A DNA stretch of 64,000 nt, taken from assembly GCA_017521805.1 (NCBI GenBank), contig JAFXDK010000057.1:1-64000 (forward strand), written 5' to 3'. A program made the position numbers and the translations under genes. This DNA is from Ruminococcus sp. Its GTDB lineage: Bacteria; Bacillota; Clostridia; Oscillospirales; Ruminococcaceae. The notes under the pieces are model-generated. The model was given only the letters and a program-made list of their open reading frames with translations, was not told the origin of the DNA and ran no database searches. Positions 50,578-59,800 of the stretch are shown in pieces. The number at the start of each line of letters is the position of its first letter. The first letter of the stretch is position 1.

Positions 50578-51090
50578 ATGAAGCTGAATGAAGATTTTTT
50601 TAATCGGGATGCTCTTGAAGTTGCTCCTGACCTTATTGGAAAGATAGTTGCAAGAAAGCTTGATGATGGCACGATTCTCCGTGAGCGAATTGCGGAAACC
50701 GAGGTGTATCGCGGCGAAGAGGATTTAGGCTGTCATGCTTCAAAGGGACGAACCAAGCGTACAGAGATTTTATATGGCGAAAGCGGCATAATATACGTTT
50801 ATCTTTGCTATGGCATGCATTGGCTGATGAATGTAATCACAGGTGAGCGTGAACAGCCGCAGGGCGTACTTCTTCGCTGTGGTACGCTGAAAAACGGTCC
50901 TGCAAAATTGACGAAATATTTACAGATTGACGGCAGTTTCAACGGCGAAAAAATCTGCGGAAATGACCGTGTGTGGATAGAGGACGACGGGTTCAGACCT
51001 GATATAATAACTGCTCCAAGAGTTGGAATTGACTATGCAGGGGAGTACTGGAAGAATGTTAAATGGCGGTACATCGCGGAAAAGGAGTGA
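50578..51090 (+). CDS. 3-methyladenine DNA glycosylase (AAG/MPG family)
   Basis: This base-excision enzyme removes alkylated purines. The 170 residues have LAPDLIGK-like EVAPDLIGKIVARKL, the catalytic region RIAETEVYRGEEDLGCHAS, GRTKRTEILYGESGIIYVYLCYGMH, split over the fold, and EQPQGVLLRCG. APRVGIDYAGEYW is the usual end. It starts 4 nt after rqcH with only a weak ribosome site, so coupling is likely. Confidence 0.9.
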   Translation: MKLNEDFFNRDALEVAPDLIGKIVARKLDDGTILRERIAETEVYRGEEDLGCHASKGRTKRTEILYGESGIIYVYLCYGMHWLMNVITGEREQPQGVLLRCGTLKNGPAKLTKYLQIDGSFNGEKICGNDRVWIEDDGFRPDIITAPRVGIDYAGEYWKNVKWRYIAEKE

Positions 51091-51094
51091 TTGA

Positions 51095-51862
51095 GTGAAT
51101 ATTCGTTCTGTTGGCTGGAATTGTGTTTACGATAGTGATTATTCTTTTTTTCAGCATGGTGAAAGAGGCGTTTTTCTGTATCTTCTTTCCCGTTCAGAAA
51201 TATGCATTGACGGTAGAATTTTTCCTGAAAATACACTGGTGATTTTCGACGGAAGTGAGGATATTGTTTATTCTACTGTTGGAGACCGCCTTGTATGCGA
51301 CTGGATTTGCTTCGATGCAGAGGGCGATTCTGAATTGGCAGATATTGCTGATATTGCGTACAATGTGCCTGTTCTCCACACAGATTGGGAATTTATCAGC
51401 GGTCTTATCGGGAATATCACGACGGAATTTTATTCGACAAACAGCCGCAGAATGAAAATTATCGACTTTATGATGAAAACGCTGCTTATCAAAGCCGCTG
51501 AAAACGGCTTGAACCGCGAAATTATGCAGTCTGCCGTTGATCCACATTACAGCACACTTATTGAACTGCGCGAGAGGATCTACCGAAATCCGCAGATGAA
51601 GTGGAATGTTGACACAATGGCGGCGGTTGTGAATATGTCACGCTCCTATTTTCAGCATATTTATCGCGAAATTTTTGGAGTGTCGTGTATGACCGACGTT
51701 ATAAACGGCAAAATCGAGAAAGCCAAGGAGATTCTGAGCGAAACGGGCTGTACTGTATCGCAGGTGGCAGCTATGTGCGGCTACGAAAACGACGAGCATT
51801 TTATGCGGCAGTTCAAAAAAATCGTTGGAGTAACTCCCACAGCATACAGAAAAAATAAGTGA
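51095..51862 (+). CDS. AraC-family transcription regulator
   Basis: The 255 residues have an N-terminal cupin-like sensing half and a C-terminal AraC DNA-binding domain with two helix-turn-helices. These are WNVDTMAAVVNMSRSYFQHIYREIFG and VSQVAAMCGYENDEHFMRQFKKIVG, each split by the fold, ending TPTAYRK. The GTG at 51095 follows AAAGGAG. Sugar- or stress-type ligands are usual; the partner GNAT gene just downstream gives no clear hint. Confidence 0.88.
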   Translation: MNIRSVGWNCVYDSDYSFFQHGERGVFLYLLSRSEICIDGRIFPENTLVIFDGSEDIVYSTVGDRLVCDWICFDAEGDSELADIADIAYNVPVLHTDWEFISGLIGNITTEFYSTNSRRMKIIDFMMKTLLIKAAENGLNREIMQSAVDPHYSTLIELRERIYRNPQMKWNVDTMAAVVNMSRSYFQHIYREIFGVSCMTDVINGKIEKAKEILSETGCTVSQVAAMCGYENDEHFMRQFKKIVGVTPTAYRKNK

Positions 51863-51870
51863 GGTGCGAT

Positions 51871-52362
51871 ATGATAAGAAATTTTACAAAAGAGGATGCA
51901 CAAGAGGTATCAGACCTTGTTGCGCTTACCCTCAGAACCACAAATATTAAGGATTATTCGTCGGAGCGTATTGAAGCTGATATTCTCATATTTAATGCGC
52001 AGTATCTCATTAACCGTATGAGCTGGACGAATGGTTATGTTTACTGCGACGGTGAGAAAATCGTGGGCTGTGGCTTTATTGGTCCTTACTGGGATAAAAA
52101 GGACGAGGCGTGTCTGTTTACATTTTTCGTTCACCCCGATTATCAAGGAAAAGGTATCGGCAGACAGCTTATAAATGCGGTGGAAAATGACGAGTATTTC
52201 CTCAATTCTAAGCGAATTGAGATACCTGCTTCTATAACAGCTGTTGAGTTTTACCGCAAATTCGGCTATGACTACAAAAACGGCATAACTGAGCCTGATA
52301 ATGAACAGTTGGTGCGGCTGGAGAAGTTCAGAAATGAAGCTATTATCTATGAGGTAAAATAA
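51871..52362 (+). CDS. GNAT-family N-acetyltransferase
   Basis: A 163-residue GNAT enzyme with FFVHPDYQGKGIGRQLIN (acetyl-CoA loop) preceded by VYCDGEKIVGCGFIGP and followed by ITAVEFYRKFGYDYKNG. The ATG at 51871 has GAGGTG about 4 nt upstream and overlaps nothing; an in-frame GTG at 51859 would overlap the AraC stop. The substrate is unknown. Confidence 0.85.
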   Translation: MIRNFTKEDAQEVSDLVALTLRTTNIKDYSSERIEADILIFNAQYLINRMSWTNGYVYCDGEKIVGCGFIGPYWDKKDEACLFTFFVHPDYQGKGIGRQLINAVENDEYFLNSKRIEIPASITAVEFYRKFGYDYKNGITEPDNEQLVRLEKFRNEAIIYEVK

Positions 52363-52363
52363 T

Positions 52364-52603
52364 ATGGCTAGAATGACATGCTCATGTGGAGAGTTGCTCT
52401 CAAATTCGACTGTTCCTAATAATGTTGAACTTTTTGTTTACACAGGTGAAGAATGGGACGAAATCTTAAAATTTGATACTATTGAAACATGGAAAATTCC
52501 TGCTCCTAAATATGAAGTGTGGAAATGTCCAAAATGCGAAAAAATTTATGTCTTTAAAGATGGCGATAATGAAGCTATAAAGGTATATGTTCTGGAAAAA
52601 TAA
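52364..52603 (+). CDS. Small zinc-binding hypothetical protein
   Basis: A 79-residue protein with two Cys pairs, MTCSCGELL near the start and WKCPKCEKIYVF later, separated by a Trp-rich central part (VYTGEEWDEILKF). A zinc ribbon or rubredoxin-like fold is likely. Function unknown. It begins 1 nt after the GNAT stop and has no ribosome site of its own, so it depends on the upstream gene. Confidence 0.7.
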   Translation: MARMTCSCGELLSNSTVPNNVELFVYTGEEWDEILKFDTIETWKIPAPKYEVWKCPKCEKIYVFKDGDNEAIKVYVLEK

Positions 52604-52632
52604 ACACTAATGTCAAGCGTTTTTAATGGTTC

Positions 52633-52655
52633 TACGATCAGTAGCCCTGATCGTA
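52633..52655. repeat. Perfect hairpin TACGATCAG-TAGCC-CTGATCGTA
   Basis: 9-bp perfect stem with a 5-nt loop. It has a covarying sister at 53903-53925 on the other side of the two orphan genes. Confidence 0.8.
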
Positions 52656-52681
52656 CAGTCTGCAGAAAAGGTGTTTTGTAT

Positions 52682-52710
52682 AACGGACACGGCTCGCCGT
52701 GTCCCTACGA
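52682..52710. repeat. TGTAGG-family hairpin repeat, copy 4 (inverted)
   Basis: GGACACGGC-TC-GCCGTGTCC (52685-52704), then CTACG. Read on the minus strand it matches the 21305 copy, with one compensated pair change in the stem. Confidence 0.75.
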
Positions 52711-52734
52711 ATTAGCTATATATCGTGATTTTGT

Positions 52735-52758
52735 GTAGGGCGAGTTCCGCTCGCCCAT
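52735..52758. repeat. TGTAGG-family hairpin repeat, copy 5
   Basis: TGTA then GGGCGAG-TTCCG-CTCGCCC (52738-52756), a perfect 7-bp stem. Confidence 0.7.
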
Positions 52759-52871
52759 AATTTTGGAACGAAATTTACGTTTTTCGACAACTGTGTAAAC
52801 GTACCATTAACAACAAAATTAGGAAGTCCTGTTAGATTTATTGCCCTACTGCATTTTACGCATAAAAACAC

Positions 52872-52900
52872 TTGCAATTAAAAACGCAATATGTTATAAT
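52872..52900 (+). promoter_or_regulatory. Sigma-A promoter for the orphan gene pair
   Basis: TTGCAA (52872-52877), a 17-bp spacer and TATAAT (52895-52900). Confidence 0.7.
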
Positions 52901-53004
52901 ATTTATTAATTTAATGCAACAGAATCAATCAGATATGAATTTCTTGAATTGCCAATCATGGTATATAACTTTGAGGCAGAGGATGTATTGTAGTGGAGGG
53001 AATT

Positions 53005-53436
53005 ATGGATAGAACATTAGATGAAGTGTTATCAGTAGCTGAAGAAATGAATTTAACGGTGTCGGTTTTATCTTCTATTGAGGTTGAGAAGAAAATTGAA
53101 TTGATTTATGAAAAATATATTATCAAAAATTTAAAGACCTCATTTCTATGGGAAAATATGGCAGATGCAGAGTTTATTAAAGATTGTGACGGTTGGAGTT
53201 ATATTGATAGCTTTGTTGGCGAAAATCATTGTTTATTGATGTTTAAGGAATTTGACAAATGGTTTGTTGTAGAAGTAAATTCGGGAAAAGATTTGAAAAT
53301 ATTACTCGAAGAAACATCTTCCTTTGAATTCTATGTCTTTGATGAAGTTTTATCATATTTTTTATGTTTTAGTCATCACGACCAACTTATAGGATGCGGA
53401 AAAGCTAAAACGTGGATAAAAACATTAAAGAAATAA
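53005..53436 (+). CDS. Hypothetical protein, possible immunity type
   Basis: A 143-residue soluble protein. The second half, LLMFKEFDKWFVVEVNSGKD then FEFYVFDEVLSYFLCFSHHDQLIGCG, recalls small proteins ending in a HHDxLIxxG block that are found beside toxins (the DUF6756 kind). I am not certain of the family. GGAGGG precedes the ATG at 53005. It is AT-rich relative to its neighbours. It is followed by a second orphan gene and a hairpin terminator. No toxin gene is adjacent, so it may be an orphan immunity gene. Confidence 0.65.
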   Translation: MDRTLDEVLSVAEEMNLTVSVLSSIEVEKKIELIYEKYIIKNLKTSFLWENMADAEFIKDCDGWSYIDSFVGENHCLLMFKEFDKWFVVEVNSGKDLKILLEETSSFEFYVFDEVLSYFLCFSHHDQLIGCGKAKTWIKTLKK

Positions 53437-53450
53437 GAGGTGAAAAAATA

Positions 53451-53852
53451 ATGCATCCATATGAGTTGCAAATATCAGAGGAAATGAATGGAATTGCAGG
53501 AAAGGATATATATAATAATATTAGTGATATATATTCTTTGGATTCTGATAAGATTGAAGCGTTGATCAAACTTCTTTTAGAATATGCATGTTGGGCTACA
53601 AATCATTTGCTTATTACTATTTCCAGAAATTTTTTAACTGCAATTGATAGCAAATTATTGTTAAATTATGTTTATGATTTAGCAAGTGTTTGTATTGATT
53701 TTAATGATGAATGGGAGAGCCGAAGATTTATGGAACTGTCAAAAATCATTTCTGATGAAATGCTAAATTGGGCAATTACACAAGCTAAATGTTCAAATAA
53801 TGCGGAAGTTATAGAAGCAATTAGAGATTATGAAAACGAGTTTTATAATTAG
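53451..53852 (+). CDS. Hypothetical helical protein, second of orphan pair
   Basis: A 133-residue protein predicted to be mostly helical (KIEALIKLLLEYACWATNHLL and SKIISDEMLNWAITQA blocks), with an acidic end. I do not recognise it. The ATG at 53451 has GAGGTG upstream. It starts 14 nt after the first orphan gene, so they share a transcript. Composition is AT-rich. Helical proteins of this size are common among toxin-immunity genes, but this is only analogy. Confidence 0.65.
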   Translation: MHPYELQISEEMNGIAGKDIYNNISDIYSLDSDKIEALIKLLLEYACWATNHLLITISRNFLTAIDSKLLLNYVYDLASVCIDFNDEWESRRFMELSKIISDEMLNWAITQAKCSNNAEVIEAIRDYENEFYN

Positions 53853-53902
53853 TTTTTGAATTGTTTTAGTTGGTTGTGGATTATATAGCTAATTTTAATT
53901 TC

Positions 53903-53929
53903 TGCGGTCAGCAACCCTGACCGCATTTT
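53903..53929 (+). terminator. Terminator after the orphan pair
   Basis: TGCGGTCAG-CAACC-CTGACCGCA, a perfect 9-bp stem, then TTTT. It is related to the 52633 hairpin by two compensated base-pair changes. Confidence 0.75.
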
Positions 53930-53977
53930 AGCACATAATTTCATTTCAACCATAGGCAAAAAAATTTCCTCCCGCTA

Positions 53978-54006
53978 TTGACAAACCCCGACAAATATAG
54001 TATAAT
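53978..54006 (+). promoter_or_regulatory. Sigma-A promoter for the SAM riboswitch and metK
   Basis: TTGACA (53978-53983), a 17-bp spacer and TATAAT (54001-54006), both perfect. Confidence 0.9.
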
Positions 54007-54016
54007 AAATGCGTAC

Positions 54017-54119
54017 CTTATCAAGAGTGGCTGAGGAAACAGGTCCTGTGAAGCCCGGCAACCTGCCTGAGAAATCAGTGCAACGGTGCCAAATCCTGCG
54101 GTATATCCGGAAGATGAGG
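54017..54119 (+). promoter_or_regulatory. SAM-I (S-box) riboswitch aptamer
   Basis: A classical S-box: CTTATCAAGAGTGGCTGAGG, the P2 region, GAAGCCCGGCAACCTGC, then GGTGCCAAATCCTGCGG and the closing GATGAGG. P1 forms between CTTATC (54017) and GATGAG (54113-54118). It switches off the downstream gene when S-adenosylmethionine is abundant, through the terminator at 54143. Here it controls metK, the SAM synthetase itself. Confidence 0.95.
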
Positions 54120-54142
54120 AGCTGTGAATAAGTTCAATTCAG

Positions 54143-54168
54143 AGCGTCCTTATGGGGCGCTTTTTTTC
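54143..54168 (+). terminator. Riboswitch terminator upstream of metK
   Basis: AGCGTCC-TTAT-GGGGCGCT stem with wobble pairs, then TTTTTTT, 34 nt before the metK ATG. It is the expression platform of the S-box. Confidence 0.85.
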
Positions 54169-54202
54169 ATCTCGGAATTTGAAATTTATGGAGGTTAAAT
54201 CA

Positions 54203-55390
54203 ATGAAAAAAGTATTTTTTACATCGGAATCAGTAACAGAGGGACATCCCGACAAAATCTGCGACCAGATTTCAGACGCTGTTCTTGACGCAATGCTTGA
54301 ACAGGACGAAAATTCCCGTGTTGCCTGTGAAACTGTTGTAACAACAGGTATGATTATGTGTATGGGCGAAATCACCACAAAGGCTAAGGTGGATATTCCT
54401 AAAATTGCAAGAGAAGTTGTCAAGGAAATCGGCTACGACAGAGCAAAATACGGCTTTGACGCTCATACCTGCGCAGTTCTTACAACAATAGACGAGCAAT
54501 CTCCTGATATCGCTATGGGAGTAAACGAGGCTTACGAGTACCGTGAGGAAAACGACGAAAATGACGGCTTATCCAATGGTGCAGGAGATCAGGGTATTAT
54601 GTTTGGCTATGCCTGCAATGAAACTCCTGAGCTTATGCCTCTGCCTATTTCCCTTGCACACAAGCTTTCTTTAAAGCTTACAGAGGTGCGTAAGGACGGC
54701 ACTCTCCGCTATCTCCGTCCTGACGGAAAGTCACAGGTAACAGTTGAGTATCATGACGATAAGGCTGTAAGAGTTGACGCTGTTGTTGTATCATCTCAGC
54801 ATTCCGCAGATATTTCCCTTGAACAGCTCAGACGTGATATTGAGGAATACGTTATCCGTGCTGTAATTCCTGCTGAGCTTATGGATGAGAATACAAAGAT
54901 ATTCATTAATCCTACAGGACGTTTCGTAGTAGGCGGTCCTCAGGGTGACAGCGGACTTACAGGACGTAAAATCATTGTTGATACATATGGCGGATATTCC
55001 CGTCACGGCGGCGGCGCATTCAGCGGTAAGGACCCCTCAAAGGTTGACCGTTCCGCAGCTTATGCGGCACGTTATATCGCTAAGAATGTAGTTGCAGCAG
55101 GACTTGCTGACAAGTGCGAGGTACAGCTTTCATATGCTATCGGCGTTGCAAAGCCTATTTCAATTCTTGTAGATACATTCGGCACAGGCAAGGCGGATGA
55201 AAATGCTATTTCCGAGGCTGTTTCACAGGTATTCGACCTCAGACCTTCCGCTATTGTAAATATGCTTGAACTTAAAAAGCCACAGTATCGTCAGCTTGCA
55301 GCTTACGGACACATGGGACGCGAGGATTTAGGCGTTGCATGGGAGAAAACAGACAAGGCTGATATTCTCAGAAAAATAGTTCTTGGATAA
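54203..55390 (+). CDS. metK: S-adenosylmethionine synthetase
   Basis: MetK makes SAM from methionine and ATP. The 395 residues have [58 protein letters not shown] (split over the fold) and [19 protein letters not shown]. All active-site blocks are intact. GGAGG precedes the ATG at 54203, which lies after the riboswitch terminator. An upstream in-frame start would lie inside that hairpin and is rejected. Confidence 0.97.
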   Translation: MKKVFFTSESVTEGHPDKICDQISDAVLDAMLEQDENSRVACETVVTTGMIMCMGEITTKAKVDIPKIAREVVKEIGYDRAKYGFDAHTCAVLTTIDEQSPDIAMGVNEAYEYREENDENDGLSNGAGDQGIMFGYACNETPELMPLPISLAHKLSLKLTEVRKDGTLRYLRPDGKSQVTVEYHDDKAVRVDAVVVSSQHSADISLEQLRRDIEEYVIRAVIPAELMDENTKIFINPTGRFVVGGPQGDSGLTGRKIIVDTYGGYSRHGGGAFSGKDPSKVDRSAAYAARYIAKNVVAAGLADKCEVQLSYAIGVAKPISILVDTFGTGKADENAISEAVSQVFDLRPSAIVNMLELKKPQYRQLAAYGHMGREDLGVAWEKTDKADILRKIVLG

Positions 55391-55429
55391 TTGCTCTGTA
55401 CGGTTTCGCGCCGTAAAAAATAGTGAATT

Positions 55430-56428
55430 ATGAAATATATTAAAATTATTTCCGCTGTAACAGCGGCGGCATTGCTGAATTCATGCGTTTTTGAGGATGA
55501 TATCAATTATCCACAAAATTCTGAAATTTCAGAAACTACAGAAGCACCTACAGTTGAAATTACAGATGTTCCGGCATTTGAGGAATTTGACAGCTATTCA
55601 GGCTATCAGAATTATTTTTACCATGTTGATGCAGATGATTCTGAGGGGAATTCTGAAAAAACAGAACCAGATTATGCTGAACTTCCTGCTGAGGAGACAA
55701 CAGAATCGGAGGAAGTAACGGAAAATCCCACAGAGGCTGAAACAGAGGCGCAGACAGAATTGCCTGTTACTACGAAGGGGGCTTCAAAGGAAAGTACTTC
55801 CAGTCATGAATATAGTACAGCTGGGTTTATTGATGTGCCGTTTTTATCGCAGGAAAAATGCCCTAAAGGCTGTGAGCTTGTAAGTATTGCAATGATTCTG
55901 GCATATTACGGTATTGAAATTGAGCCTGTACAGCTTATTGAAGAAGGATATATGGAATTTGTTGCTGTTGAGCGCAGAGGCGGTGTATTATACGGTGGTG
56001 ATCCAAATAAAGTATTTGTTGGAGATCCGCGTGGCGATACGGGATACGGCTGTTATTCGGGTGCAGTGGGAAAATGCCTTGAAAAATTTCTGGAATATGA
56101 TTTTTTTGATGTGCATTATCTCAACGATATGTCACTCAAAGATATATGTTCACAGTATATTGATTTCGGACAGCCTGTTATTATATGGGCAAGTGTAGAT
56201 ATGGAATCCCTTGAAGAAAAAGAATATTGCATATGGACAATCGAGGAAACAGGGGAGCAGTTCGGGTGGATTTCCAATGAACACTGCATGGTTCTTGTTG
56301 GATATGATGATAATTACTATTATTTTCATGACCCTCGGCATAATGCTTTTACACCGTATAAACGGAGTATTGTTGAAAAGCGGTTTAAGGAAATGGGCAG
56401 TCAGGCAGTTACTGTTGTATCATGGTAA
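55430..56428 (+). CDS. C39-like cysteine peptidase lipoprotein
   Basis: A 332-residue protein with a lipoprotein-type signal (IISAVTAAALLNSC, Cys19; Asn at -2 of the lipobox is atypical). An acidic Thr/Glu/Pro-rich linker (about 30-125) leads to a C39-like (PF13529) papain-fold domain. This shows IDVPFLSQEKCPKGCELVSIAMIL with the catalytic Cys, and NEHCMVLVGYDDNYYYFHDP with the His and Asp. Homologues act on cell-wall or secreted substrates or are of unknown role. No ribosome site precedes the ATG. It follows metK by 39 nt, but no functional link to metK is evident. Confidence 0.8.
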   Translation: MKYIKIISAVTAAALLNSCVFEDDINYPQNSEISETTEAPTVEITDVPAFEEFDSYSGYQNYFYHVDADDSEGNSEKTEPDYAELPAEETTESEEVTENPTEAETEAQTELPVTTKGASKESTSSHEYSTAGFIDVPFLSQEKCPKGCELVSIAMILAYYGIEIEPVQLIEEGYMEFVAVERRGGVLYGGDPNKVFVGDPRGDTGYGCYSGAVGKCLEKFLEYDFFDVHYLNDMSLKDICSQYIDFGQPVIIWASVDMESLEEKEYCIWTIEETGEQFGWISNEHCMVLVGYDDNYYYFHDPRHNAFTPYKRSIVEKRFKEMGSQAVTVVSW

Positions 56429-56615
56429 GAATGTGTGAATATTCAAAAAGGTCAAAAAATACAGGATGAGATATTAAAATATATCATGCCACTTGTAGAT
56501 GTGAATTAAATACGTGATTTAGTTAAAAAAGAATCCGTCTGAAAATATGTGAAATACGCTTAATTTGCACGAGGTGATTTAGTTGTATTTCACTTAAATA
56601 TTACGAATTGTAATT

Positions 56616-56666
56616 AATGTGCAGAAAAATATTCCTAAATGGATTATTCTGCACATTGTTTTTTTA
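56616..56666 (+). terminator. Terminator upstream of the esterase gene
   Basis: Perfect 11-bp stem AATGTGCAGAA/TTCTGCACATT with a 20-nt loop, then GTTTTTTT. It likely ends the C39 transcript, although it lies about 190 nt after that stop codon. Confidence 0.85.
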
Positions 56667-56725
56667 TTCAGTTTTATGATGTGAAAAATATCATAAAATT
56701 GAGAGAAAAGTGCATATTAAAGCCG

Positions 56726-56754
56726 TTGACTTTGTGAAAATAATGTGATATAAT
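56726..56754 (+). promoter_or_regulatory. Sigma-A promoter for the dockerin esterase
   Basis: TTGACT (56726-56731), a 17-bp spacer and TATAAT (56749-56754), about 115 nt before the ATG. Confidence 0.85.
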
Positions 56755-56871
56755 TAAATCAACATAAAACATAGCGGATTTGCACAGAATCCGCATATCT
56801 TTTATCAATAATCTCTGTGCGGTATAACATATCATTATTGGGATATATTTTTAAGGAAGGAATTGATTATC

Positions 56872-59800
56872 ATGAAAATCAAAAAGCTGATTAGCGGAGT
56901 TACTTCTGCTGTTCTTTCTCTTTCGGCTTTTACAGGTCTGGGGCTTGCACCGCAGAATCCAGTAACTGCTCAGGCTGCAGGCGGCAACTGGAAATTTGAC
57001 CTTGGCGGCTCCGGTGCTGCCAGCGGCTATACGGGAGTATCTGCAGCCGACGGCTACAATGCCTCTAAGGGATACGGTTTTGTAAATACAGGCGGAGTAT
57101 CAAACGTTGCTGCAGGCGGTTCGGGGGCATATTCCGATGCCGTACAGTTTAAATCGGAAGCTGCAGGCAACGTTTTCAAGGTGGATTTGCCCAAGGGTAC
57201 ATATGAAGTAAAGGTAGTAACAGGAAATGTATCACGTACAACCATAAAAATGGAGGACATGCTCCAGATGATAAATCTCACAGGCAACAATGCCGCCGAG
57301 ACGATACAGATACCCGTTACAGACGGAAGCCTTGAAATACAGGCTGTAGCAGGCAGAGCAGGAACAGCATTTTCAATTTCCGCTATTGAAGTAACACAGA
57401 TTAACACAACAGGCGATACTGACCCGACAATATGGATATGCGGCGATTCCACCGTCGCAAGCTATTACAATGTAGCTGATTCATCACAGCATGGCTGGGG
57501 ACAATTCCTCGGAGACAATATAGACAGCGATTACTGGCAGGTTCGCAACCTTGCGGCATCAGGACAATATGCAAAGGGCTTCGTTGACGCAGGGCAGTTT
57601 GACGCTATAGAGTATTACGGCAAAAAGGGCGATGTATATATAATTTCAATCGGTATCAACGACACAAACTACTCCAATGCCGACGAATACTACAATACAG
57701 TTACGGATATGGTAAAAAAGACAAAGGCAAAGGGAATGGAAGTCGTTCTTGTCAAGCAGCAGGGCAGACGCGGTGATTTACAGCGTAACCCTCTCCTCAG
57801 CGGACGTTGGTTCGGCGGACAGCTTGACCAGATAGGCAAGGAGCAGAGCGTTCCTGTTATTGATCTTTTCAAGGCTTGGCAGGATTTCGGAGTTGGTGTA
57901 GGATATGACGGTATGGTTGAATATTACGCTATACAGGCGAATGGAAGCAATGACGATCTCCACCAGAGCATGAAAGGTGCAAAGAAGCTTGCAGAGCTTG
58001 TTTCGAAGCTTTATAATTTTAATACATTAAGTGCCGCAGATTCAGTTGAAGGAGTGGTTTTTGACGAAAGCGTTACATATACCTTCAAGAATGTAAACAG
58101 CGGACTTTATATGGAAGTTGCCGATGCTAAGGCTGAAAGCGGTGCAAATGTTCAGCAGTGGGGCAAGGATAGCAATGCGGCTTACAATGTATGGCGGCTT
58201 GATTCCGCAGGAGACGGTTATTATTACATCTATTCAGCACTTTCTGATGATATTGTCCTTGATGTTACGGGAAATAAGGCGACAAACGGACAGAATATCG
58301 CAATGTACAACTTCAACGGCAACTATAACCAGCAGTTCAAATTCGCAAAGAACAGAGATGGTTCCTATAAAATCCTTACACGAATTTCCAATGACGCATC
58401 AGCAGTTGAGGTCGAAAACGCATATACAGATGCAGGCGCCAACGTTCAGCAGTGGGAGATAAACGGTGCAAACTGTCAGGACTGGATAGTTGAAAAGGCT
58501 GTTATTGCGGATAATCCTCCCGCAACAGAGCCACCTGCAACAGAACCTCCCGTGACAAATCCACCTGCGGATAATGATGTTCTTCTCGGAGACGCAAACT
58601 GCGACGGAAAGGTTACAATCGCAGACGCTACAGCTATTCTCCAGCATCTTGGAAATCAGGATAAATACGGTCTTTCCGAGCGCGGCGCTGTAAATGCAGA
58701 TGTAACAGGCGGCGGTGTAACAGCCGATGACGCAGTATTTATTAAGAGAGTGGATGCAGGTATGGAGGAACTTCCCGTATACAAGCCAACTGATACAACT
58801 ACAACGACTACAGATTCACGCTATTTCGCAGTTGACCAGACATGGACAAAGGGCATAACAGAAACAGTAAACGAGGGTTATACAAAGTCCGAGGGCTATG
58901 TAAATCTGGATAACGAGCTTGACAGTGAAATCACATTTACAGTAAATGTTCCCGAAAAGGGCAATTATCATACGCATATCCGCTTTGCTAACGGCTCTGC
59001 AAATGACCGTAAAATGAAAGTATACGTAAACGGCGATACAAACAATTACTGGATGCAGTCCTTTACGGGCACAGGAGCATGGACTGAATGGACAGAATTC
59101 GGAATCGTACTCCCCCTCAACGCAGGAAAGAATACAATACAGTTCGTATCAGCAACAGCAGAGGGCGGTCCGAATCTGGACTATATCAAGCTTACACTTA
59201 CAGACGAGCCTTATGCAGAGATATACGATCCCTCATCTGAGCAGCAGCCTGTAGTAAGCTCAAAGCCTACAATATTCATTGCGGGTGATTCCACAGTACA
59301 GAGCTACAAAGCGTCATACGCTCCGCAGCAGGGTTGGGGATATTACCTCCAGAATTACTTCAACAATAATGTAACAGTATCAAATCAGGCACTTGCAGGA
59401 CGTTCCACAAAGAAGTTCTACGACGAGGGCAGATGGCAGACAATAGTTGACAGTCTCAAAGAGGGCGACTATGTAATGATTCAGTTTGCAATCAACGATG
59501 CAGGAAAGTCAAACGCTGACCGATACGCTCCAATCTGCGGAAACGTAAACAGTCCCTCCGCCGGCTCTTACGAGTGGTATATGACAGAGTTCATCAAGAC
59601 TGCAAAGGAAAAGGGCGCCACTCCCATACTTGTAACAACTGTTATCGGTATGAAAGCTTATTCAGGCGGTAAGTTCGTGAACAGCTATAACGAATACTGC
59701 GATGCTTGTAAGCAGCTTTCGGCTAAATACAGCGTTCCCTGTATTGACCTTAACTCCATTATGGTGTCACACTATAATTCAGTGGGATATGACACAGCCA

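Larger units (their letters stand above)
52604..53004. other. 401-bp gap with three hairpin repeats and a promoter
   Basis: Perfect palindromes at 52633-52655, 52685-52704 and 52738-52756, an AT-rich stretch and a sigma-A promoter at 52872-52900. No gene was seen. Confidence 0.75.
56429..56871. other. 443-bp gap before the dockerin esterase
   Basis: It holds AT-rich DNA, a terminator (56616-56666), the esterase promoter (56726-56754) and a leader palindrome GCGGATT/AATCCGC (about 56775-56795). No gene was seen. Confidence 0.7.

Noticed and set aside
54152..54203. MetK start at 54152
   Set aside because: It lies in the loop of the riboswitch terminator; the ATG at 54203 has GGAGG and gives the normal N-terminus.
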